Below, one piece after another: positions 23,808-32,309 of a DNA stretch of 64,000 nucleotides. Location of the stretch: contig JAMCQL010000077.1 of NCBI GenBank assembly GCA_023381615.1, forward strand, positions 1-64,000, written 5' to 3'. Below the pieces are notes generated by a model that was not told the origin of the DNA, ran no database searches, and saw only the letters and a list, made by a program, of their open reading frames with translations. The position numbers were made by a program, and so were the translations under genes. The DNA is from Bacteroidota bacterium (GTDB taxonomy: Bacteria; Bacteroidota; Ignavibacteria; Kryptoniales; JAKASW01). Within the stretch, counting starts at the first letter, position 1, and every line of letters starts with the position of its first letter.

Positions 23808-24088
23808 TCTTTGGCGACGCGCCGAGGCTAGCATAAGAAAAAGACTTGCGCGGACAGAAATCAAGACTTCGGCAATGGAATTCGGGCATTGGCCCCAGCA
23901 TAAAGAGTCGCCGCCGAACCATGCTTTTATCGCGATAATCCCCCCTTTTCATTTGTCATCTACCTGACAGCGCGGGTATCCTCTGTCCGCTTTTAATACA
24001 CTTTCTTAGATAGGTCGAAACAACTTTCTCCGTAAATCGTTATTTTCTTTAGACAATCAAATCTTAAACATTCGAAAGTTCTTGACAG

Positions 24089-25210
24089 ATGGCTAACGAC
24101 CAATCGACAAAAACCGGATCACCAAAGAGGGACCATGTTCTCAGAAAAACAATAGTAAACGATTTACGCAAGGGGGATATCGGAGAATCGCTGAGGAGGG
24201 ATTTCAAGGAGCTTTATCGTTTCTACATCGACGGCGAAACACAGGAGCGTCTCAGGTCGTACGGTCGCGTCAAACGATTTGTTCATATATCGTGGTATTT
24301 GCTGAAGAATCTGCTTCTCAAGTTGACTCCTGCCCGCCGGTTTCTACTATTGCTCAGCATCATTTTCTTTTTCTCTGGCGACACCACCTTCTCAAACCGC
24401 GACTTTCGTTTTTCATTGAATTACAATCTTGTAAGTTATCTTCTTCTCCTCCTGGTTTTGATGCTTGAACTCAAAGATAAACTTCTCGCGCATGATGAGC
24501 TTCAAATCGGACGCACAGTTCAGAAGGCGCTTCTTCCGGAAGAAAATCCGACGCTTGCCGGCTGGTCGGTCTGGCTTTTTACTCGGCCTGCAAATGACGT
24601 CGGCGGCGATCTTGTCGATTACATTAATCTTGACGAAGATCGTCTCGGGCTTACGCTCGGAGACGTTGCCGGGAAAGGATTGGGAGCGGCGCTTCTCATG
24701 TCGAAACTTCAATCGACACTCCGTGCAATTGCTCCGGATTACAAGTCGCTCTCCGATTTGGGCCAGCGAATCAACTTAATCTTTTGCCGCGACAGTCTGC
24801 CGAACAAATTTGCGACGCTGGTTTATTTCGAGCTCATGCAGAGCTCCGGAAAGGTTCGGCTCCTGAACGCCGGTCATTTGCCGCCGCTCGTCTTGCATGG
24901 GAACAAAGTAGAGGAACTCTCGCGTGGCGCGCCTGCGCTGGGCCTGATGAAAACATCCAATTATGCTGAAGAAGAAATTGATTTGAACCCTGGTGACCTG
25001 ATGGTGGTTTACTCCGACGGTGTCACCGAAGCGCGAAACGAGAGAGACGAATTCTATGGAGACCAGAGATTGATGTCGCTGATCGGCAAGTCGGCAGGGA
25101 TTTCACCGGATAGAGTAGGCGAGAGGATTTTGGCGGAGGTCGATCAGTTTGTCGGCGATGCTCCTCGTAGCGACGACCTCTCGCTTGTAATAGTCAAAAG
25201 ATGGAGCTAG
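24089..25210 (+). CDS. SpoIIE/RsbU-type PP2C serine phosphatase with membrane anchor
   Basis: A 373-residue protein. Two hydrophobic segments ('RFLLLLSIIFFFSGDTTF' at ~91-108 and 'NLVSYLLLLLVLMLEL' at ~112-127) are followed by a PPM phosphatase domain (~135-372): 'IGRTVQKALLPEENPTLAGW' start, metal-binding 'PANDVGGDLVDY' and 'GDVAGKGLGAALLMS', and late 'MVVYSDGVTEARNERDEFYG' and 'SDDLSLVIVKR'. Such enzymes dephosphorylate anti-sigma antagonists in partner-switching stress pathways. No sigma or anti-sigma gene is next to it. The start has no clear ribosome-binding site. Confidence 0.9.
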   Translation: MANDQSTKTGSPKRDHVLRKTIVNDLRKGDIGESLRRDFKELYRFYIDGETQERLRSYGRVKRFVHISWYLLKNLLLKLTPARRFLLLLSIIFFFSGDTTFSNRDFRFSLNYNLVSYLLLLLVLMLELKDKLLAHDELQIGRTVQKALLPEENPTLAGWSVWLFTRPANDVGGDLVDYINLDEDRLGLTLGDVAGKGLGAALLMSKLQSTLRAIAPDYKSLSDLGQRINLIFCRDSLPNKFATLVYFELMQSSGKVRLLNAGHLPPLVLHGNKVEELSRGAPALGLMKTSNYAEEEIDLNPGDLMVVYSDGVTEARNERDEFYGDQRLMSLIGKSAGISPDRVGERILAEVDQFVGDAPRSDDLSLVIVKRWS

Positions 25211-25290
25211 ACAAGGCACATAGGTGCAAAGGAACAAAGTGGATTATCAACCACACCATAGGCACTTATGAGCGAACTTTTGCGTAAGAT

Positions 25291-25309
25291 GTCCGAAGGA
25301 TCCTGTGGA
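25291..25309. repeat. GTCC/GGAC palindromic repeat copy
   Basis: GTCCGAAGGATCCTGTGGA, same core as 1892-1911. Confidence 0.7.
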
Positions 25310-25370
25310 GAAAGAAAAAATAGACCACGTGAGCGCCTTTGGCGACATGCCGCATACTCGTATAAAATAA

Positions 25371-25470
25371 TTGAGCGGCAGATGACGCCGATAACACTGA
25401 TTTACACGGATCAAAACAAAATGGATAATAGAATCTGTGAGAATCCGTCTCATCCGTGTCATCAGTGTGC
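25371..25470. repeat. Interspersed 'ACACGGATCA/ATCCGTGTCA' repeat
   Basis: Contains GATGACGCCGATAACACTGA, TTTACACGGATCAAAAC and CATCCGTGTCATCAGTGTG, words seen together in a dispersed repeat of many environmental genomes. Recognised by pattern only. Confidence 0.5.
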
Positions 25471-25610
25471 TATTGCTCTTGCCTGCTTGGTTCCGGCTCG
25501 TCCGGGTTAGGAGATGTTCTTCACGATTTGGTGTCCGGAATTTTGTCGAACTAGCAAGAAGTTTTGGCTTCATCAAAAATAGGTAACAAAAATAATTAAA
25601 CATTCAAAAT

Positions 25611-26375
25611 TCATAATTCTCTTCTGAATATTCCGTAGAAGTCGTGTTCGAAGTGATAAACCTTCGCGACTTCGACTTCAAATCGCTTGAGCCAGCTAAA
25701 GCGGTGAATGCCGACGCCAATTAACATTCCTACAATCGGTCCGACAAAGTATATCCACCATCCAATCCAGATTCCTGAAACCACCGACGGCCCAAAACTC
25801 CGCGCGGGATTTGTACTTGTCCCGGAAATCGGCGCCTCGATGTAAACCATGACAGCATAAAGAAATGGAAAGAGAAGCGGGGTATAACGGCGCAGCTTTT
25901 TATGTCCGAGAAACGTGAATAGCCCAACGATAAGACAAATCGTTGTCACTATTTCACCGGCGAGCGCCTCCGTAACCGTGTAGCCTGCACCTGGTGTTGT
26001 CCCCCCATATCCGATACCTTTTCCGACCTGTCGCCAAAGCAAGAGTGGCAGCGAGCCAACGACGGCGCCGATGAACTGCGCCACGATATATCCGAGCGTA
26101 TCGCGCGACGAGAATTTTCCCTTTATCCAGAATGCGAGCGTTACGACAGGATTTATATGCGCTCCGCTGATTTTTCCGACGAGCGAGTAGGCGATAAGCG
26201 CGCCGGTAGAGCCGAACAGAAATCCGGTGATGAGTCTTCGAATGCCGGGGTCGGGCAGAAACGCGGCGACCGGACTTCCCGCGCCGAAGTCGAGAATGAC
26301 AAACGACACCCCGACTGCGATAAGCAGCGCGGTGCCGACGAGTTCAGATAGGTAGGCGAGCCAAGGAGTTCTCAT
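25611..26375 (-). CDS. Aquaporin / MIP-family channel
   Basis: A 254-residue channel with six helices and two half-helices. The ATG at 26375 is chosen because AGGA precedes it by six bases; earlier in-frame codons extend it by eight residues. The first NPA box reads Asn-Pro-Val (75-77 in 'GAHINPVVTLAF'), the second is Asn-Pro-Ala (189-191 in 'STNPARSFGPSVV') with Arg192 of the selectivity filter. The Ser-Gly-Ala-His before the first box is typical of water-selective members. It would pass water or small solutes such as glycerol. Confidence 0.92.
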   Translation of the reverse strand: MRTPWLAYLSELVGTALLIAVGVSFVILDFGAGSPVAAFLPDPGIRRLITGFLFGSTGALIAYSLVGKISGAHINPVVTLAFWIKGKFSSRDTLGYIVAQFIGAVVGSLPLLLWRQVGKGIGYGGTTPGAGYTVTEALAGEIVTTICLIVGLFTFLGHKKLRRYTPLLFPFLYAVMVYIEAPISGTSTNPARSFGPSVVSGIWIGWWIYFVGPIVGMLIGVGIHRFSWLKRFEVEVAKVYHFEHDFYGIFRREL

Positions 26376-26434
26376 GTATCTTCCTGAAATTTTCAACACC
26401 TGTAATTTAAGAAAGTATGTTGAAACCTCTTTTA

Positions 26435-26450
26435 CCCCGCCCCGGCGGGG
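26435..26450. repeat. Short GC hairpin
   Basis: CCCCGCCCCGGCGGGG, a perfect palindrome between the aquaporin gene and the propeller fragment. Possibly a transcription barrier; no T tract on the relevant side. Confidence 0.5.
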
Positions 26451-26468
26451 TTTACCCCCAGCTTACCA

Positions 26469-26669
26469 TTGAGAGCCGACAACTTGTTCACTGTGATCGA
26501 GGATATGCCGACACAGATGGGCGCGAGAACGATAACAATCGACACTAAGACGCATCATCTATACTTGCCGACCGCGGAATTCAATCCACCGACAGCCGAC
26601 AATCCTCATCCTCGTCCGACGATGAAAGAGAACTCGTTTGTGGTTTTGGATGTTGAGCTGGTGAAATAA
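26469..26669 (+). pseudogene. C-terminal fragment of a YVTN/YncE-type beta-propeller protein
   Basis: The 66-residue frame reads 'DMPTQMGARTITIDTKTHHL' then 'YLPTAEFNPPT...RPTMKENSFVVLDV', which corresponds to the last blade of YVTN-repeat propeller proteins ('T--GART-A-DPKTH-LYL-TA-F'). Full-length members have ~300-400 residues and a signal peptide; here everything upstream is missing and no start signal is present. It is a relic of a gene once located here. Confidence 0.7.
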
Positions 26670-26757
26670 GGGACATATCCCGCAGTCATGAAACAACATC
26701 GAGACAATTTAAAATTTTGATAACTCGTGTCGCACTCGGTGGAAACATCTTGTCGGG

Positions 26758-27693
26758 CTAGCCGCCAATTCGATCAAACGCCATTTTTATGTGTTTGTAT
26801 GCATCTTCCAGTTCGGTTTTGTCCTTTATGTTTAACTCGAGATCCCCAGTACCGTAATGACCAATGTCTGTTACATCTCTTCCGTTTGGGGGAATGCTAA
26901 TTTCTTTTGGATCAAGCTTTAAAAACAATGTTACCCTGTTCTTTTTGACTTCCACACAAACAAAATTCTGCGTTACCTTATATGCAACATAGTACTTCTT
27001 AGGTGTTTCCTCCACCGCTTCATCTATGCTCAAAATAAAGTCTCTTAAATCCATAACGATACTCTTAATATCTTCATCAACGGTTTTGACATGCTCTTCA
27101 AATGTATAACTACCGAGTGCTCTTGTAATTGCTGCTTTTTTCCCTGCCTCGACCATAACTGGATTTTTGCCCTCTACAATTGTCGAAGAGACAGATAGAG
27201 CAGATGCTTTCTTGAAAACTTCTTCCAAATACAGCGATCCGTTCTCATATAATCTATATTGCCACAGCTCAATATTAGCGCCCATCATATGGACAGCATG
27301 CAAATCAAACTTCTTATATCCTGGGGCGATGCAAATTACCCGAACATCACTCCAATCGACTTCGATATTTTTCCCGAGTGCTTTGTTTGTGGCAATCTGG
27401 AAATCTCCTTTATGATCTTTTATCCACGACAAGTAGTACAGACTTTGGTTTATCAACTCAGAGGATTCGACTCTCTTATATTCGATGATAACGGGATTCC
27501 CATCTTCCGATAGTGCCAACGTATCAATTCTTCCGGCATGCTCAGGTCCCGTAGAAAATTCGGTTCCGACGAATTGGCAATTAAAAACTGTCTTCAGATT
27601 GTTTTCGATAAGTGCCTGTATTTCTTTTTCGAGCTTGAAGTTCGTTGGGCGTGCCAAAACCATCTTCTTATTGTCGAGCTGGAACAAAGGCAT
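26758..27693 (-). CDS. NucS-like PD-(D/E)XK nuclease domain + DUF5655 protein
   Basis: A 311-residue protein. Residues ~25-110 resemble the restriction-like fold of NucS/DUF91: 'EKEIQALIENNLKTVF' (Glu31 helix), Asp57 in 'GRIDTLALSEDGNP' and Glu71-x-Lys73 in 'VIIEYKRVESS'. The C-terminal ~110 residues ('KKYYVAYKVTQNFVCVEVKK', 'HYGTGDLELNI', 'KHIKMAFDRIGG') match DUF5655, found in predicted nucleases and so-called transport proteins. A role in DNA processing or defence is likely; the exact substrate is unknown. Stands alone. Confidence 0.8.
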   Translation of the reverse strand: MPLFQLDNKKMVLARPTNFKLEKEIQALIENNLKTVFNCQFVGTEFSTGPEHAGRIDTLALSEDGNPVIIEYKRVESSELINQSLYYLSWIKDHKGDFQIATNKALGKNIEVDWSDVRVICIAPGYKKFDLHAVHMMGANIELWQYRLYENGSLYLEEVFKKASALSVSSTIVEGKNPVMVEAGKKAAITRALGSYTFEEHVKTVDEDIKSIVMDLRDFILSIDEAVEETPKKYYVAYKVTQNFVCVEVKKNRVTLFLKLDPKEISIPPNGRDVTDIGHYGTGDLELNIKDKTELEDAYKHIKMAFDRIGG

Positions 27694-27903
27694 AAACCCT
27701 CCTGATATTGTAGTTCGCAGTTGCGCTCACCCTTCTGATAACCACATTATGTTTTTACTTCCACTTCGGAAAGGTACACGCCGCTTCGAGCCCGTTTCTT
27801 TTAGAAGTTTACTTCAGCCCTCGCCTGATTCGCATATCGCCGAGGGAATTTATTTACGTGAAACTATAAATTCGTTTTTAAAAAGTCAAACTTGCGACAG
27901 CTT

Positions 27904-29613
27904 CTACTTCCCTTGCGCCGTTCTCACAACGAGTATGACCGTTGCGGCTATCGATGCTACGGCACCCACGACTCCCATAATATCCTTGAACAAATTCCAC
28001 GTGTAAAGCTGCGGCTTGATCGTGACTCTCGGAACGAAAATCAGGTCACCGGGTTCGATCTTGGTGTCGCCGTCATCGTACCACTGGTATGTTCCGCCCT
28101 TTATTATTTTCACATTTCCGGTGTTGGCACCGTCGGTGAATCCGCCTGCCGCTTTTAGGTAGTCCGAGTATCCCCAGCCGGCATGGTAATCGACATACCC
28201 GGGATCTTTCACCTGCCCGAACACGTAAACCGCGCCCGAGTTGCGCGGAACATATATGATGTCGCCGCTCCGCAGAGTGCAGTTGTAGTTCTCGTCTTTG
28301 TCCGCAAAAAGTTTCACAAAATTTGTGGAAACGACTTCCATCTTGTGACGAAGTTTCAATTCCAGCGAGATATACGGAAGGTCTTCCTGGGATAGTCCGG
28401 TGACGCGGCTTATGAGTGAGACGGTGTCGATCTTCGAAGGCTCCAGATGGTTAGTCTGCTTTATTCTGAACACCGTTGCGTTCGGAAGCGATGCCCACTT
28501 CGTAAAACCGCCCGCAAGGTTGACCGCCGAGCTGAGCCTCGTTGAGTCCCGTGATATCGGGTAGATTCCCGGCGTTTGCACTTCGCCGCTTATCCACACA
28601 TAAAAGTCGTTTATCTTCGCACGGTCAATCGGCACGACGACGCGTGAGTTCACCGCCAACGGTTGGTCAACAACAGACGAGTCGTTCAGGTTTACAGTTT
28701 TCTCTTCGTAACTTTTCCGATTCCAGCTTATTATCCTCGCATGCGAGGAGTCGGCAAGCGGCGTGAGTCCCTGTGAGAGCTCGAGGAGGTCTTTTATTCT
28801 GTCGCCTTGCACGTACTCGTAATTGCCCGGCATCTTGACTGCGCCGGAAATGCTTATGCTCCCTGCGGCAAAATTTTCCATAGGAACAATTATAGCATCG
28901 CCGTCCCTGAGATAAGGATCGTTCGCTAAATTTCCCGTTTCGTAAAACTTCAAAAGGTCAACATTCTGACTCGTGCCGTCTTTGTGGATCAATTCTATTC
29001 TCCGCAGAGAAAAGTTCGGAAAGACGGTCGTCGTGTCTGAACTGCTTTTCGGCAGATTCGCCAATGCGAATGCGCGGTCGACACGATCAAACGACGTTAC
29101 GGTGTAGCGTCCCGGCGTCCTCACGACGCCGGCAACTATCACATAAAAAGTTTTTGGGTAAATAAGCGTGAGCGTGATAGCCGCTTTTTTGAACTGTGTG
29201 CTTAACTCTTTTCTCACATAAGACTTCGCCTCCGTCAGCGTCTTTCCGCCGACACGCAGCTCGCCAAAAGTCGGAACGATGAGAGTTCCTTCCGGCGTGA
29301 CGCTCAGGTTATACGAGATCGGAGTTGCTCCCCAAATTCCGATGTTCATGATGTCGCCGGGACCGAGAACGTAGCTGTTCGTATCGACCGACCTGTCGTA
29401 AGGCGGGGGCTGAATCAACATTCCCTGGCTCTGGAGATTGCGGAAGAAATCCGCGCTTGATGTGAACATGCTGCTGCCGAGCGACGGCATCTGTATCGAC
29501 TGTGAAGTCGGTAACTGCTGTGACCCGGTGGTCTGCTGCTGAGACGAAAATTGCGCCAGCGAAATTCCGGTAGTGAGACAGTAAACGAACACGAAGGAAA
29601 AGAGTTTTTTCAT
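27904..29613 (-). CDS. SLBB-domain polysaccharide export protein (Wza-like)
   Basis: A 569-residue exported protein if started at 29613, where 'MKKLFSFVFVYCLTTGISLA' forms a signal peptide; a longer frame to 29676 has no support. After a Gln/Ser-rich linker comes the polysaccharide export domain ('YVLGPGDIMNIGIWG', ~90-170) and about five SLBB repeats ('VAGVVRTPGRYTVTSFDRVD', 'ISGAVKMPGNYEYVQGDRI', 'ISGEVQTPGIYPISRD', 'VFGQVKDPGYVDYHAG'). A C-terminal helix 'IMGVVGAVASIAATVILVV' may cross the outer membrane as in Wza. No Wzc kinase or polymerase gene is adjacent. Confidence 0.88.
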   Translation of the reverse strand: MKKLFSFVFVYCLTTGISLAQFSSQQQTTGSQQLPTSQSIQMPSLGSSMFTSSADFFRNLQSQGMLIQPPPYDRSVDTNSYVLGPGDIMNIGIWGATPISYNLSVTPEGTLIVPTFGELRVGGKTLTEAKSYVRKELSTQFKKAAITLTLIYPKTFYVIVAGVVRTPGRYTVTSFDRVDRAFALANLPKSSSDTTTVFPNFSLRRIELIHKDGTSQNVDLLKFYETGNLANDPYLRDGDAIIVPMENFAAGSISISGAVKMPGNYEYVQGDRIKDLLELSQGLTPLADSSHARIISWNRKSYEEKTVNLNDSSVVDQPLAVNSRVVVPIDRAKINDFYVWISGEVQTPGIYPISRDSTRLSSAVNLAGGFTKWASLPNATVFRIKQTNHLEPSKIDTVSLISRVTGLSQEDLPYISLELKLRHKMEVVSTNFVKLFADKDENYNCTLRSGDIIYVPRNSGAVYVFGQVKDPGYVDYHAGWGYSDYLKAAGGFTDGANTGNVKIIKGGTYQWYDDGDTKIEPGDLIFVPRVTIKPQLYTWNLFKDIMGVVGAVASIAATVILVVRTAQGK

Positions 29614-29753
29614 ATTGTTCAGTATTAATGATTTTTTAAGTTCTATAATAGTAAGAAAGAAAAGTGGTTTACTCAAGGTATGTCGCGTAGGAAAGCGATG
29701 TTTGTGGACTTGGGCTAATTGGGTATATTTACTTGAATAAAACAGGAATGCCT

Positions 29754-30110
29754 ATGTTCGAACATAAGAAAGAGCCGCTCCTTCCGAAACGCAAATATCT
29801 GCGGAGAGTCGCAAAGCACGGGTTATTCGGATTCGCAATAATTTTCGTCTCACTTGCCATCGGGATTATCGGTTATCATGTTCTTGAGGGAATGGGCTGG
29901 ATCGATGCGACTGTCAACGCGGCGATGATCCTCGGCGGGATGGGGCCAGTGAACGAACTCCATACGAACGCGGGAAAATTGTTCGCCGCCGCTTATGCTC
30001 TCTTCTCCGGAATAGTTTTCCTTGTCGCCGTCGCCGTCCTCTTCGCGCCGATATTTCATAGGTTCCTGCATAAATTCCATCTCGACTCTGACAATTCATC
30101 GAACTCTTGA
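29754..30110 (+). CDS. Two-helix membrane protein resembling a degenerate ion-channel pore unit
   Basis: A 118-residue protein; ATG at 29754 is chosen because AGGA precedes it by ~7 nt (alternatives 29733 TTG, 29748 ATG). Basic N-terminus, helix 1 'HGLFGFAIIFVSLAIGIIGY', a loop 'GMGWIDATVNAAMILGGMGP', then helix 2 'GKLFAAAYALFSGIVFLVAV'. This TM-P-loop-TM order, with 'W-DA-' before and 'GK-F---YAL-SG' after, resembles the Ion_trans_2 potassium-channel unit, but the TVGYG filter is replaced by GGMGP. Channel ancestry is an inference. Confidence 0.65.
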   Translation: MFEHKKEPLLPKRKYLRRVAKHGLFGFAIIFVSLAIGIIGYHVLEGMGWIDATVNAAMILGGMGPVNELHTNAGKLFAAAYALFSGIVFLVAVAVLFAPIFHRFLHKFHLDSDNSSNS

Positions 30111-30535
30111 GGAATCCAATCTGACCGCAAGGAGTGCTGAGAAGACGCAAAGATCGGGAAACAGATGATGTGGTCGTTTACTTTTTTGCGGTCCTAGCGT
30201 AGTCTCGTAAATGCCTTGACTTAATGTTCTGGCATAGCCATCACTTCGTGAAACTCCTACGGAGTTGTAACTGTGCTCTTTTTTTACTTCCTACAAACAT
30301 TTAACTCCTCTACGAGGTCGTAGACCTACGGAGTTGAGCACGCATTGCAAACCTCCGTAGGAGGTTCACGTTTGTAGGAAAGCTGCGCCAAAGGTGGATT
30401 TTCTTCCAGCGGCTTGCGGTAAAATAAGACGGCCATGTTTTATCATCGTTTCAGCTTGCACAACCATCGCGGTTATTATTTATATTTAATCTGACGAATG
30501 ATAAACAGTAAAGGACTTTACAGGAGAACAATGGA
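30111..30535. other. Intergenic stretch with a composite inverted repeat
   Basis: About 425 bp before ilvD. Carries the repeat at 30252-30380. The ilvD leader should lie in the last ~100 bp; no leader peptide with a branched-chain amino-acid run was seen. Confidence 0.6.
30252..30380. repeat. Composite 'CTCCGTAGGAG' inverted repeat
   Basis: AACTCCTACGGAGTT (30252-30266) is a palindrome. TTCCTACAAAC (30288-30298) pairs exactly with GTTTGTAGGAA (30370-30380), and ACCTCCGTAGGAGGT lies between. This looks like one folded dispersed element rather than a terminator. Confidence 0.7.
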
Positions 30536-32218
30536 ATGAAGAATGGTTTGAACAAATACAGTTCGCAGTTAACACAGAAGACATCTCAAGTCGGTTCGCA
30601 GGCGATGTTGTACGGCATCGGCTTGAAAGAGGACGACATGAACAAACCCCAGGTCGGAATCGCGAGCATGGGCTGGGAAGGAAACACTTGCAACATGCAC
30701 TTGAACGATCTCGCGAAGATAGTGAAACAGGGCGTTCAGGACGCGGGAATGGTCGGATTGATTTTCCACACCATCGGGGTCAGCGACGGAATTGCGATGG
30801 GAACGGAAGGAATGAAATCGTCGCTTCCATCGAGAGAGATAATCGCGGACTCGATCGAAGCGGTGATGCGAGCACAGTGGTACGACGCAAACATTTCTAT
30901 TCCCGGCTGCGACAAGAACATGCCGGGCTCGGTCATGGCGATGGGGCGACTCAACCGTCCGAGCCTGATGATCTACGGTGGCACTATCAGGGCGGGACAC
31001 TGGCAGGGCAGGAAATTAGACATTGTATCGGTATTTGAATCCTACGGAGAATATATTGCGGGAAATATAAAAGAAACGGAAATGCGAGAAGTTGTGAAAC
31101 ATGCTTGTCCGGGTCCGGGCGCATGCGGCGGAATGTACACCGCGAACACGATGGCGACGGCGATTGAGACGCTCGGGATGTCGCTGCCATACAGCTCTTC
31201 ACTTCCCGCAGACAGCGAAGCAAAGAAGAGAGAATGTCTCGCGGCAGGGAAAGCAATCCTAAACTTGCTTGAAAAAGATTTAAAGCCGCGCGATATCATG
31301 ACACGGCAGTCGTTCTTCAATGCTATCACGATGGTAACAGCGCTCGGCGGTTCAACGAACGCCGTTCTTCATCTCATCGCAATTGCAAAATCGGTCGGCG
31401 TGAAAGTGACGATCGACGATTTCCAGAACATCAGCAACCGCGTCCCGTACATCGCGGAGCTTAAGCCAAGCGGGAAATTCGTCATGGAAGACATCAATGA
31501 CATCGGCGGAGTTCCTGCAGTGCAGAAGATGCTCTTGAAGGAAGGATTGCTGGACGGGGATTGTCTGACGGTTACAGGGAGAACACTCGGCGAGAATATC
31601 GAGAAAGTCGCAGATCTCGCCGCCGGACAGAAGATCGTTCATTCTCTTTCCGATCCCATCAAGAAAACAGGACACCTTCAGATTCTCTACGGCAATCTTG
31701 CAAAAGAGGGCGCGGTCGCAAAAATAACGGGAAAAGAAGGGCTGTTGTTCTCCGGTCCGGCGAAAGTCTTTGATTCCGAAGAGGAAACCTTGACTGCGCT
31801 TGAACAGAAGAAGATCGCTCCTGGAGACGTCGTCGTCATAAGATACGAAGGTCCCAAAGGCGGACCCGGAATGCGAGAGATGCTGACAATCACTTCCGCC
31901 ATCATGGGCGTCGGGCTTGGAAAGAATGTTGCACTAATAACTGACGGGCGATTTTCCGGCGGAACACACGGCTTCGTCGTCGGACACATCACTCCCGAAG
32001 CGCAGGCGGGCGGAGTTCTTGCAGTCGTGGAGAACGGCGACAGGATAACGATCGATGCAGAGAAGAATACGATAACGCTCGATGTTCCCGACAAAGTTAT
32101 TAAAGAGCGTTTAAAAAAATGGAAGACCCCGCCGTACCGAGCAACGAGTGGTATGCTCTATAAGTACATTAAGAATGTTTCGTCGGCATCGGAAGGGTGC
32201 GTAACGGATCAGAACTGA
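30536..32218 (+). CDS. ilvD: Dihydroxy-acid dehydratase
   Basis: A 560-residue enzyme of valine/isoleucine/leucine synthesis that dehydrates 2,3-dihydroxy-isovalerate and -methylvalerate. Fe-S cluster cysteines are Cys52 ('GNTCNMHL'), Cys125 ('[11 protein letters not shown]') and Cys197 ('[12 protein letters not shown]'), as in the [2Fe-2S]-type family. Length is normal. The start at 30536 has AGGAG at 30522-30526 with 9-nt spacing; a two-codon frame ATG-GAA-TGA at 30531 overlaps it. No other ilv or leu gene is adjacent, which is unusual for this pathway but not rare in this group. Confidence 0.95.
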   Translation: MKNGLNKYSSQLTQKTSQVGSQAMLYGIGLKEDDMNKPQVGIASMGWEGNTCNMHLNDLAKIVKQGVQDAGMVGLIFHTIGVSDGIAMGTEGMKSSLPSREIIADSIEAVMRAQWYDANISIPGCDKNMPGSVMAMGRLNRPSLMIYGGTIRAGHWQGRKLDIVSVFESYGEYIAGNIKETEMREVVKHACPGPGACGGMYTANTMATAIETLGMSLPYSSSLPADSEAKKRECLAAGKAILNLLEKDLKPRDIMTRQSFFNAITMVTALGGSTNAVLHLIAIAKSVGVKVTIDDFQNISNRVPYIAELKPSGKFVMEDINDIGGVPAVQKMLLKEGLLDGDCLTVTGRTLGENIEKVADLAAGQKIVHSLSDPIKKTGHLQILYGNLAKEGAVAKITGKEGLLFSGPAKVFDSEEETLTALEQKKIAPGDVVVIRYEGPKGGPGMREMLTITSAIMGVGLGKNVALITDGRFSGGTHGFVVGHITPEAQAGGVLAVVENGDRITIDAEKNTITLDVPDKVIKERLKKWKTPPYRATSGMLYKYIKNVSSASEGCVTDQN

Positions 32219-32272
32219 GAGAACTCAAATGGATTTGTGGATGTCCGATAGAAACGTTCGGGCATGACAGGA

Positions 32273-32296
32273 TACCTCGCCGCTTGCGGCGAGGTA
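32273..32296. terminator. Bidirectional terminator hairpin between ilvD and acs
   Basis: TACCTCGCCGC-TT-GCGGCGAGGTA is a perfect 11-bp stem with a 2-bp loop, placed between the convergent ends of ilvD (stop 32218) and the acyl-CoA synthetase (stop 32310). T tracts are weak on both sides. Confidence 0.7.
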
Positions 32297-32309
32297 ATTC
32301 ATTGTTCGA

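Larger units (their letters stand above)
25211..25610. other. Intergenic stretch with two repeat types
   Basis: About 400 bp. It contains the GTCC palindrome copy 25291-25309 and a ~100-bp stretch of the common 'atccgtgtcatcagtg' repeat (25371-25470). No gene supported. Confidence 0.6.
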
